The notes beneath the pieces are model-generated. The model did not search any database and was not told where the DNA came from. It saw only the letters and a list, made by a program, of their open reading frames with translations. A stretch of DNA of 64,000 nucleotides, from positions 2,170,001-2,234,000 of the forward strand of contig JABYQN010000006.1 in the NCBI GenBank assembly GCA_022606135.1, in the 5' to 3' direction. The stretch is from Fomes fomentarius. Taxonomy: Eukaryota; Basidiomycota; Agaricomycetes; Polyporales; Polyporaceae. Positions 33,454 through 43,394 of this stretch are shown here, one piece after another; the stretch's first letter is position 1, and the number at the start of each line of letters is the position of its first letter. Both the position numbers and the translations under genes were made by a program.

Positions 33454-34310
33454 TTAACTCGGAGCAGGCGTGGATTGTGATGCGGAATCCTTCGGAACAA
33501 CTTGAACAATGTCGACCACCTTCTTCTGCACCTCTGTGGCGGTCTAAGGAGATAAGAAGACCAGATATGGGTTCAGTTGTAAGGCGAGTAGGGATTGTGA
33601 GGCGCACCTTCATGAGGCTATCTATGTGGGTCTTGACTGTCTCTAGCGTTGTAAGCTTCGCCTTGCTCTCTTTGAGCAGCGCTTCCTTCTCCTTGAGAAG
33701 CTCTTTGCGCTTCAAATCCAGCCTGAACGCTATGTTAGCCAACACAGATGACGCAACGCTGTTTTGCGGCGCACCTCTGTCTTTCCGAGAGCTCGAAGCT
33801 GAGACGATTGAGCATGAGCTGATGTTCGTCATGGAGGACATCGTCCGTCCGCGCCGCCTCTGGCGCGAGCCGGAGAAAGTCATCCATTGAATGCACGGGG
33901 ATGTCCTGATAGACAGAACTGCACACGCAAGCCGGGCGTATGCCGCCCTATTAAGTCCGACCGGGGATGAGAGTGGGTTATGAGAAGCCGACGTACGCGA
34001 ACTGGCGGCACTTGTCTATCTCGCGCTCGAGGTGCCGCTTCTCGTATAGGAGGTTCTGGAGACCGAGATACGTCTGGTCCATCTCCTGGCGGGCGTTGGC
34101 GGTGGCATTCTTGTGCGCGCGGGTGGCGTTGTTCGCGGCTCTGTTGAGGGCTTTGAGGCGCGCGAAGAGTGCGCCTGCGCGGATGTGGACGAGGGAAGGC
34201 TCGTGGTTGAGGAAGGCGGAGGAGACGAGGTCGCGGAGGGCGTCGAGCTCCTTGTCTGGGGAGGGGGGCAGCGCGTCGTCAGGTGTGAGAGACAATGACA
34301 TGGTGGTCAT
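33454..34310 (-). CDS. THOC5: THO complex subunit 5-like protein (Fmip1 domain), short form
   Basis: The THO complex couples transcription to mRNA export. Four exons encode about 220 residues. The diagnostic Fmip1/THOC5 stretch is clear: YLGLQNLLYEKRHLEREIDK continuing across the first intron to CRQFASVYQDIPVHSMDDFL, then HQLMLNRLSFELSERQRLD and a Lys/Glu-rich coiled coil (LKRKELLKEKEALLKESK, TLETVKTHIDSLMK). The last exon ends in VQVVPKDSASQSTPAPS. Animal THOC5 is several times longer; only the conserved N-terminal coiled-coil region is present here. The gene is divergent from G6PD, 290 bp apart, with a CCAAT box at 34392-34396 in between. Confidence 0.85.
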
Positions 34311-34600
34311 GTGCGAGGAGAGGACGCTGAGAGCACGCGCGGGTCGAGACGGGAAGCGCGACGGTGGGCGTGGCCGTGAGAAGAGGGCGGGCCAATGGGA
34401 GGGCGTGGAGAGACCGGGCCGGGTAGATTACGAGGGAATCAGGCTTTGCATCATCGGAGACGGCCCTCGGGCTGCACTCGACACTCGCATCCGTCTCTCC
34501 AGCTCTGTCAGCGTCCCAGTTCAAGGTCTCCCAGCCCCCGCCGCCTCTCTCTCCACATCCACCACTACCTCTCCCTGCCCACTCTTCCCCTCCGCACACA

Positions 34601-36627
34601 ATGGCAACCACAGGGCGTCCCCGTGCTATGTCCGGCACCATCCCCTCCATGGAGGTCTCGGGCGAGCAGCTCAAGGACAACACCATTATCATCGGTGCGT
34701 CTTGCCTCGCGCCCCTGCCTGCTCTCACGCGGCACTGTTCCCCTTCGGCTCACGCGTTCTTCGATGCCTAGTCCTCGGTGCGTCCGGCGACCTCGCAAAG
34801 AAGAAAGTACGAGTCTATCTCTGATCTGACCGACGATCCTCCGCTCATGGTGCTCCGCAGACCTACCCGGCCCTCTTCGGCCTCTATCGCATGGGCTTCC
34901 TGCCAAAGGATGTCAAAATCGTGGGCTATGCCCGTACTAAGATGGACGAAGCCGAGTACCACAAGCGCATCACCTCCTACCTCAAGGTCGCCGATGACGA
35001 CGAGGATGGCCATGCCAAGATCAAGGAGTTCAAGTCTTTCTCGACCTACGTCTCCGGCGGCTACGAGGACGCGCCCTCCTTCGAAAACTTGAACAAGTAC
35101 CTCCTCGATCTCGAGACCAAGTGGCAGGGCAAGGAGGCCCATCGTCTTTTCTACCTTGCACTTCCCCCAAGCGTCTTTATCCCAGTTGCGCAGCACCTGC
35201 GGGAGCAGGCCTACTCCCAGAGGGGCAAGAATCGCATTATCGTCGAGAAGCCCTTCGGAAAGGACCTCGACTCGTGCCGTGTCCTCCTCAGTTCACTCAA
35301 GCAGCACTGGACAGAAGACGAGACGTTCCGTATCGATCACTACCTCGGGAAGGAGATGGTCAAGAACATCCTCGTCCTTCGTTTTGCAAACACTGCTCTG
35401 AACGCGGCTTGGGACAAGAACTCGATAAGCAACGTCCAGATCACGTTCAAGGAGCCTTTCGGTACTGAGGGTCGTGGCGGATACTTTGACGAGTTCGGTA
35501 TCATCCGTGATATCCTGCAAAACCGTACGCTCCTCCCATCAATACTCCAGCCTGCGGGATCACAGATCCCGCAGTGCGGCAGTTCAGTGAAGCTCATCAA
35601 TCATTGTTACAGATTTGTTGCAAGTACTCAGTATCCTCACAATGGAGCGACCGGTTTCTTTCTCGGCCGAGGATATTCGTGACGAGAAGGCAAGCACCTG
35701 TGCATTTTGACGCCTTCGACTAGCGTATACTCAATAGTGCGTCGTGTATAGGTCAAGGTTCTGCGCGCCATCCCACCTATTGAGCGGAGCGACACGCTCC
35801 TTGGCCAGTATGTTGCGGCCAATGGCAAGCCTGGCTACCTGGACGATGATACCGTACCACCAAACTCCGTCTGCCCAACGTATACTGCTACCACGCTCTG
35901 GATCCACAATCCCCGGTGGGAGGGTGTGCCGTTCATTCTCAAGGCCGGCAAAGGTCTGTCCGATATTTTTTTCCGACTTTCTCACTTAATGCTTCAGCGC
36001 TGACAAACATACACATTAAGCTCTCAACGAGGCGAAGGTGGAGGTCCGGATCCAGTTCAAGGACGTCACTCAGGGCATCTTCAAAGACATCTCGCGTAAT
36101 GAGCTCGTCATCCGCATCCAGCCTTCGGAGGCAGTTTACCTCAAGCTCAACACCAAGACGCCTGGCCTGAACACGCGTGCGATCCCGACGGAGATGGACC
36201 TCACCTACAAGCGCCGCTTCACGGAGGCAAAGATCCCCGAGGCGTACGAGGCCCTCATCCTCGACGCGCTCCGTGGCGACCACTCGAACTTCGTCCGTGA
36301 TGATGAGCTTGACGTCGCTTGGCGGGTGCGTATTCCGAGTTTATGTGTATTTGTGTATATGTATGGCTTATGCGTTACGCGACGTTCAACAAAGATCTTC
36401 ACCCCGATCCTCCACTGGATAGAAGGCAAAAGCGGGCCTGCGCCCAAGCCCGTGCCATACCCGTACGGCTCTCGCGGTCCTAAAGAGCTGGACTCGTTCA
36501 TCGGCAAGTACGGCTACAAGCGGACGGTCGCTGATTAGTGAGTGTCGCATTCGTTCAAGACCATGCCTCCCCGCTGACCTTCTGCATTCGCAGCACCTGG
36601 CCAATCATGAACATCTCTGCTCTGTAA
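34601..36627 (+). CDS. ZWF1: Glucose-6-phosphate 1-dehydrogenase
   Basis: Oxidises glucose-6-phosphate to 6-phosphogluconolactone with reduction of NADP+, the first step of the oxidative pentose phosphate pathway. Eight exons (34601-34694, 34772-34806, 34861-35524, 35613-35689, 35752-35953, 36021-36325, 36395-36537, 36594-36627) encode 517 residues, the usual length. Motifs: nucleotide-binding VLGASGDLAKKKTYPALF, IVEKPFGKDLDSC, the active-site RIDHYLGKE, and the structural-NADP region near TEMDLTYKRRF. The C-terminus ends YTWPIMNISAL. The intron after DIRDEK (35690-35751) begins GC rather than GT; no nearby GT keeps the conserved EKVKVLRAI sequence intact. Confidence 0.97.
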
Positions 36628-37129
36628 GCGGTCTGCTCTGAATGCTGTCGGCGCCGGTGGCGGGTGTACGAGTAGCGTAGTCAATTCAAGGTCATACTCA
36701 TCACGTTATGGGAATGCATATATGCAATTACAAGAGATGTCACTTATGGGCTGGATGGGGAGGCAGTGCGAGAGGGAGAGGAAGATATCTTGTCAGGGTC
36801 AAGGCAATGTTGGAGGTGTACTTTACCGTAAAACAAGGTTGTAGACTTGCGCTGTGCAGTTAAGTAAGTTTGGACTCGTTGGCTTAGAAGGGTAGATTAA
36901 GTCAGATGACAAGCCATACTGTGTCACAGAGCGAGTGTATCGCAAGCTAAGTATCGAAGGATTGGATGAGCGTTGGCTCTGATACGCTTCCAGGCTAAGT
37001 AGCAACATCAAAAATGGACGGGACAACACGATGGGGATACTCAGACTCGACGACCTTCAACATGTCGTTCACGACGTCGGCAGGCATACATTTGCGTAGT
37101 ATCGCCCTACACTTGTCGAAGTTTAGCAA
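36628..37129. other. Intergenic: G6PD 3' side and end of F-box-like remnant
   Basis: About 500 bp of relatively A/T-rich sequence. No coding evidence. Confidence 0.5.
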
Positions 37130-38006
37130 CTACTTCACAACGAGAACGAGGCGCTCGAGGCTCGTAAAGCGCGCGATAGCGGCAGTGATGAGGGGGGCAA
37201 TGCGAGGCGCGATCCTTTCGAATGCTGCGAGTTCCTCTGCTTCGAAGAGATCGAGCGTGAGCTCGCGAAGCGTTGTGGAGGCGAATGAGATGACAGAGGA
37301 ATACGCCTCGGCGAACACCTCATCCTGCTGCTCGCGCGCCGCATCGTCGTATACTATTCGCGCTTGAGTACCAGCGTTTCGAGGTGGACGCACGTGTCGA
37401 GGTTGAATGCATTCCAGATGTCTGCACGCACCAAGCATCAGTGAGCTCCTCGATCTGTGCGGAAGGGATACGATGGCACGTACTGGCCTGTCTCTGCTCC
37501 TCGCTCACGTCGAAACAGATGTTGTGTAGGACGTGCGGTATGCTCCGGGAGTACCTCTTGAGCATCTGGCCGGCGTATCTGACACTCGACTCGCCGTAGT
37601 ACGGCTGGATGTCCAGCGTTCTGAGCTCCTGTGTGTCCAACCCGCTCCCAAACAACTGGTCATTGAAGTGGATGACACAGTCGTGCCCGTACAGATCGAG
37701 TCGTCGCACGATCGGCGGCGGCACCCCGGAGTCGATTCTCTACCTGCTGGCGCCCTGCGCGGTGTGATTCTCGTAGCACTGTAGCCAGTCGACCTCGAAG
37801 AGACGGAAGAGGTCATAGTACATGCAATCCGGGTCGAATTCAAGCGCGTGCAGGCGTAGCTTTGTGAGCTTCAACGGCGGAACAGGGTACGGCTTGGACC
37901 CGGGCCAGCGGAGTATGGTGATGGGGTCGAGGTCGACAGATTCGATGTTTGGCATGAGTCGGAGAATCTCGAGGAGGAGGGCAGGGGAGTGCTTATTACC
38001 CCACAT
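37130..38006 (-). pseudogene. Decayed F-box/LRR-like gene remnant A
   Basis: On the minus strand the sequence codes for leucine-rich stretches typical of the large, fast-evolving fungal F-box-like families: HSPALLLEILRLMPNIESVD, LKLTKLRLHALEFDPD, VRRLDLYGHDCVIHF, QELRTLDIQPYYGESSVRYA, SIPHVLHNICFDVSEEQ, HLETLVLK and ASTTLRELTLDLFEAEELAA. They do not join cleanly. An in-frame TAG lies at 37740-37742. After LETLVLKRE (about 37350) there is a stop and the homology resumes in a different frame. A 42-nt intron could remove the first stop, but the second needs a frameshift. No F-box motif is seen. Hence pseudogene rather than CDS. Confidence 0.6.
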
Positions 38007-38285
38007 GGTGCCTAGCTCTGCAAGAGTGTCTCGCGAGGCTTGCTACGGAGAGGGGACTGTCTCGCCGAGCTTGCGAGGCCAACCTAACGAGTAACAACAT
38101 CAACAATAAAGATCTTCGCAAACAGCACCACCTCCATCCGGGATTCGGGTTCTATGTGAAGGCTACATGGAAAAATCACTCCGTGACCCTGAAAGGAAAC
38201 TTGTAGGACACGACTATTCACAATATCGGCGGCGGAGATCTATCCGTCAATACATTCCTGCATTCCTGCGAATCCAGAGTCCCCT

Positions 38286-39000
38286 TCAAAAAGAGCACGA
38301 GCTTTCCGCGATCGGTGAACCCTGCCATGGCCCGCATACATGAGGCGCGGCTGTCTCAAACATGTCTAGTTTGACTGGGTCCCATGTGTGCAAGGTCAAC
38401 TCTTTGAAGGTCGTGAGCGCTGACTCGATTATCACGGCTCTGTACGCCTTGCCAAGTTGCTCCGATTGCCCCTCCCGAGTAAACATCCAATCCTTGATGT
38501 CGCACTCGCGGAAGTGGAGGACAAGCGTCCGCGTTGGCAGTAGGCCATCATCCACAGGCGCCGAACACGCACGCACGCAGCCTTCTTCCTGGGCTTCTGC
38601 CGCGCATACAGACAGACGTCGAGCGCCATATGCCGGATCCTCTGCTCGTAATGTTGAACAAGCATCCCTCCTGCGTACTTGACCTCATCCAGCTCTCTCG
38701 TCCGGGTACAGGTTGAACAAACGGCGGCAATCCCAGCACCGTGATGTCGACAAACTCGCTGTTCGGCAGCGGCTCGAGGATCTCGAGTGGATCTGCGACT
38801 CGCGCACGTACTGCGCGGCGGCTTTTGTAAAGCCGCGGAAGTGGTCGTACCGCTGGTCGCTGTGGAGCGCAACGCGGCGATAGAGGAGGGCTTGACTGGT
38901 TTTTTTACCGGGCGCACACGGACAGGGTCTCTCGCTCGAGGATTCCAATCCGGACGCGCAGGTAAGACGGCCATTTCCTCCTGGGACTGCGTGCATGCCG
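38286..39000 (-). pseudogene. Decayed F-box/LRR-like gene remnant B
   Basis: Pieces in three frames on the minus strand line up as one ancestral protein: LLYRRVALHSDQRYDHFRGF, VADPLEILEPLPNSEFVDIT followed by VLGLPPFVQPV, ELDEVKYAGGMLVQHYEQRI then RHMALDVCL, TRTLVLHFRECDIKDWMF, and ALTTFKELTLHTWDPVKLDM. At least two frame changes occur within about 250 bp near 38700-38800, with no splice sites that would explain them. VKYAGGMLVQHYEQRI..MALDVC resembles VRYAGQMLKRYSRSI..LHNICFDV of remnant A, and TFKELTLHTWDPVKLDMFE resembles TLRELTLDLFEAEELAAFE. The two remnants are therefore tandem relatives. Confidence 0.6.
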
Positions 39001-39652
39001 CTGGAAGGGAAATTTGAGCAGAGTATACGTGGCTAGGGATGGATCAAAGACGCGTCCGGCGTCCGGCAACAGTGTTGATAGATCACTGGATCGCGTCCGA
39101 AGGTTCCCACGGCTATGCTATGAATCGAAGACACGGTGCCCGCAGAAACGATATATAGAAATAGCGAACCAAGTCTATGCATGTACTTTGTTACATGACG
39201 AGAAGGCGCCGCATATAAGTATAAGCAAGCGATGCTGATATAAAGCGTATCTAGATGAGTATGCATGCGAATGCACCCGATCTTTCGTACTTGAACCACA
39301 GGTAGGATCAACTTACTGACCTTGCTATACACCGTAAACGGGGTAGTAACGGAGATAGTGCAAGTCAGATGCTCGGATGTTATCAAGAGGACACGAGTAT
39401 GACCGGAGCACGAACGATGCTGATTATAGGTAAGACAGGATAGTACAGCACATCCGAAGGTCAATGGGGAGGAATAGGGAGAGAAAAAGAGCAAGTGTGT
39501 ACAGGTAGAGAGAAGCCAAGTGAAGAAGGCCTGATTAGAGTACGTGCGCGAGCTCAGAGCAGAGAGAGAGAGAGAGAGCAGACGATAGCATGATGAAGGG
39601 CGAAAGCTCACAAAACGAGGCCTACATCGGCATCCATGCACTCGGCCGCGTG
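39001..39652. other. Intergenic with a GA microsatellite
   Basis: Downstream of the RING/LON gene. It contains an AG-dinucleotide run at about 39557-39579. A 285-codon minus-strand open frame spans the region and overlaps the end of the RING/LON gene, but it is Cys/Ser/Arg-rich and featureless, so it is rejected as a gene. Confidence 0.5.
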
Positions 39653-42600
39653 CTACAACTCCCCACCCCGAAACCCAGATCCAACGCGCGGGCGGAAATC
39701 GCGGTCTGCCACCGCCTGGCCGAAGAAGATCGCGGCCAGGAGAGCCGAGTACGCGAGGAGCATAGCCCAGATCCCGACGGCGCGGGGAAGCATCATGAAA
39801 TAACGCACCCGCCAGAGAACCACCTGCAAAGCAGACGCAGACGCATAAGCATTGGCCCTTGAACGCGGAAAAAACAACACAGGTCGTCAATCACAGCGGG
39901 ACACCAGACATGCGCCCGCACTGGTGCGAGCCGCGGAGGGAGGAAGCGGAAGGAGATACTCACCACTGGTTCGTCAGCTGCTCGATCCAATGCACGACGA
40001 GGCGCAGGCGCAGGCGGGGGCTGCGGATAGGAAGCAGCTTGGCTTTCTCATGTTCATCTATGGGGAGAAGCTGCATAGACGGCGTCAGCACAGAGGCACA
40101 TGCAGACGAGAAAGGAACGCACGAGAGCCATCCAGAAACTGAAGCTGGCCGGATCGCTGGGCATGGGGACATAGTGGTTGTGGAGGTGTTGGACCACCCA
40201 CGGCGTACCCTGTCGAGTCTGCTCGATAAACGCATGACACTTGGCGATGAGGTCCGCATTCGTTGGCGGGCGTCTTGGTGCAGGGGATGCTTGCGCGTCG
40301 ACGACGGAGCCCGCGGCCTGCGACCGAACAGCGCCGCGATGGTTGGGCAGTGCGGACGGCGGCGCCGGTAAGATCGTGCTAGAACTCGCAAGCGATCGTG
40401 ACGAGGAGGGCGTGGGCGCAGGCGCAGACGTGGAAGCGACGGGGGGCGCCTCTGGCTCGATGTGGTCAAAGACATCATCGATCGCCGCCCTAGCTGCCAC
40501 CGCGAGCTGTTCTCCTGGCTCAGCCGCTGCCCGTCTGTCTACGGCCCACGTCCGGCTTGAGCCTGCCCTGGGCTGCTCTTCAGCTTCGGGCGGATTTGAC
40601 CGAGCGTCGAGCTCGCTGTTCGCGTCCAGGGATGCATCGGCAGTCGGATTGGGTTCATCGTGCGCACTTGCATCCAACTCCTCCTCGTAGTCCTCGATGC
40701 GTTCCACGCGAGCGACCGTGTATCCGTCTCGGATCCCGCGCTCCATTATACGGAAGCGCCAGGTGCCCCACGTCTCGACAAGACTGCGGCCGTCAGGAAG
40801 CGTGTGCACGTTTCTGATCTGAAGCATAGTTCCGTAATCGTTGCCCGTGCTTGTACTTCCGTTGTCCGACGTAGACGGAGGGGCGCGAGGGGGAGGGATC
40901 ATGCCGAAGCACGGGTTCTGAGACTGCAGACAGCGTCTGAGCATTAACCGGTATCTAACGCGGGATAATTAGCACAGCATACGTCAACGACGGTAACTTA
41001 AACGCAAACCTAGGTTCGAACAGGTGCAACAGGGTGGGCATGCCTGGAAAACTCAGCTGACACACAAACACAGGAGTGTCCAGCCTCGTGTCGCGTTCCT
41101 CCGCTTCCACCATTGCACCACGCTCCGCGTAGGCGTCAGGGAATGCTTTAAGAACTATACAGACGACAGGGGTCAGCGAATGATGAGCGTGAAAAATGGA
41201 GAGCAACGTACTGATAGCCAGGATGGCTTTGTTACAGGGTTGTTGCTGAAAATAGTCGTATCCCGGAAGCTGCTGCCGGCAAAGCGGGCACGTCTGGCTG
41301 TGGTCTAGGGAACGGAAGAGGCAGCGGGTGCAGAATGTCTGGGGAGGTGTACCAGTCAGCAAGTGACCCTGCTGGAGTTCGGAAGCTTTCTGCGAGATTT
41401 CACCGTTGTGGCACTGTGTATGACAGCAGTGCAGCCGTGGGGTGCAACATTGAATGATGCATGAGGTACTTGTACTCGCAACTACTGTGATGACTGTAGC
41501 GCACTCGATCCTTGCACTCACCATCGATCGAGGATGTCCGGAACATACATGGCCTGAATTCGAGGGTGTAAGAAAGCAGACGATCGACGCGCCTACTGCC
41601 ATTTGTGGCGAGCCGTGTCGATCGAAGCTCTCAGATACACCCGTACAGGAGCCCCCGACGGAGGGAAATCTGTTCACGCAGAAGGATTTGTACACCAGCA
41701 TCCTGCACTTCTCTACGAAGGGCGCCGTCGATCGAATGCGGGTCCGGGGACCGCGCTCAGATTTAGGCAAGGTTGCGGAGCTGCGCCCAAGAAGCTGGCT
41801 GGCTGAGCTGCGCCCCTGTCCAGCTGAGCACCGGCTTCCACGCCAATTGCTTGGCGGCCGGAGAGGGGCCCAAGGTGTGGTGGAATGAACGGAATAAGAA
41901 CACTCACATGTTGACATGGGGTCGTGATAGGCTGCCAGAAAAGTCCAAAGCAGATTTCGCAGGTCAGCTCTGACAAAAGCTCCTTCTGCACTCGCGCATG
42001 TGGATCGTGGTCAGTCCGCTGGGCGTCGGATCGGGTTCGCGGGGGAGTGACGCGGGGACGATGTCTTCGCCGACGTTTGCGAGGGTGCAGTTGGGGACTG
42101 GAACCGGACGGGGAGCGAGACCGTTGCCTTGGGGTCAAGGGAGCAGATGTGTGGTTAGAGTCACGCGAGTGGGGAGAGCTTAGGTGGGAACCAGAACCGG
42201 AGGGGGACTGCGGTGGGAGAGGAAGGTATTCAAGGTCAGAGTCTGGGTCTACCTCATACTCGGAATCTGTGCGGTCATCGGGGTCGTCATGGAACGTGGG
42301 CGGGGGAGAGAGATCTTCGCGAGAAGCGTTGGCGAGGAGGTCAATAAGTTTATTGGTCGTGACGTCAACAGGCGGCGCATGTAAGACAGTGGGAGCAGAG
42401 CGCGAGGAGGCGGAGCATGTTGGTAGCGGGCACTGGGGGAGGAGGGGCACTTGGGCAGAAGACTTGGACGAGGAGGAGGCAGTGAGGAGAGTAAAGTGGG
42501 ACGCGCAGAAGGTATGTCCGCAGTGGAGGGTGACGGGGGCGCGGAGGAGAGCAGGGGGCGCGCAGAGAGGACAGTAGAGAAGAGGGAGAAGGGCGTCAGG

Positions 42601-42984
42601 AGGCATGAGATGGGCGGGAGGGAGGCGAGGGGGCGAGGGCAGGAGAGAATCATGGGCGGGGAGGTGGGAGGGAGAGATGGTAGAAGTAGGGAGGATGGGG
42701 TGATGGGAGAGAGATCGCGCATGGAGGGCGACGGGAGCCTGTTGGCGATCTGGCGAGGGGGACGGTCGACGTAGAGGGCGATGGGCTGCCTCGCACGCAG
42801 CGCACTTGGTCTCTTGTGCGCGATTCTCACCCGCGAGAGCCGCCTCATGGGCCTCCCTCCGATCCTCCCCCTCCCGCGAGCCGTCTTCGGAACTCGTGCT
42901 CCCATTCGTGCCCACGCTGGCCAGGCCGGCGCCGGACTGCTGGGCGGGGTGCATAGTCTGTGTGGCGCGCACAGGGTCGGACAT
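39653..42984 (-). CDS. RING-finger and LON-substrate-binding-domain protein with C-terminal membrane anchor
   Basis: Probable E3 ubiquitin ligase of the LONRF type, roughly 790 residues. A degenerate RING-like module comes first (LLYCPLCAPPALL, TLHCGHTFC, CPLPTC), then a Ser/Pro/Asp-rich linker, then a canonical RING: CEICFGLFWQPITTPCQHTF, CTRCLFRSL and CPLCRQQLP. The LON domain follows (VFVCQLSFPGMPTLLHLFEP, YRLMLRRCLQ, LVETWGTWRFRIMERGIRDG). It is interrupted by a long Ala/Ser/Pro-rich insertion and closes with LPIDEHEKAKLLPIRSPRLR and HWIEQLTNQW. The final exon (39857-39653) adds MLPRAVGIWAMLLAYSALLA, continuing into AIFFGQ: a single membrane anchor. The RING is split by a 569-bp intron (41339-41907). 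I prefer the start at 42984 (MSDPVRATQ); 43086 is also in frame. Confidence 0.82.
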
Positions 42985-43394
42985 CAGCAGGTCGGACGAG
43001 CCATGGATACGGGCGAGGAGGAGGAAGAGAAGAGAATGAGGGTTGAGGGGCAGCAAGCCGGGTGCGTTATGAGCATCCGTCCCCATAAGTCGCCGATCGT
43101 CGTATCTCATAAGACATGTCGCGCCACGTGCTTCTTCTCTCGATCGCACTTGGATCTCCCGATCGTCCACTCAATCTCGCTTTTCGCTTACTCCCTGTGA
43201 CCAGTCATCATCCCCGAGTTCATCGCTCTCCATTTCCTCTCGTCTCTGAACCAGCCCTAAGCGAGACATCGGCCACTAGTTACCGCTCGTCGGTCGTTGT
43301 AATAGACGTACAAACTTATTCGCACATCATCTCTTCATGCTTCATCTACTTCTACTCCGTCCCCTGGGGCCTACTAACCCACGCCCCACTTCTC
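42985..43394. other. Intergenic: RING/LON promoter and dihydroorotase 3' side
   Basis: About 410 bp. A CACGTG hexamer l​ies near 43125, about 140 bp upstream of the preferred RING/LON start. No coding evidence apart from the upstream-open RING/LON frame. Confidence 0.45.

Noticed and set aside
39033..39890. 285-codon minus-strand open frame
   Set aside because: Cys/Ser/Arg-rich, no motifs, and it overlaps the well-supported last exon of the RING/LON gene in another frame.
41454..41888. 144-codon plus-strand open frame inside the RING/LON intron
   Set aside because: No recognisable domain or transposase motif and no splice context. Kept only as a reason to examine the long intron.
41923..42577. 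217-codon plus-strand frame opposite the RING/LON gene
   Set aside because: Gly/Arg/Glu-rich antisense of a Ser/Pro-rich coding region.
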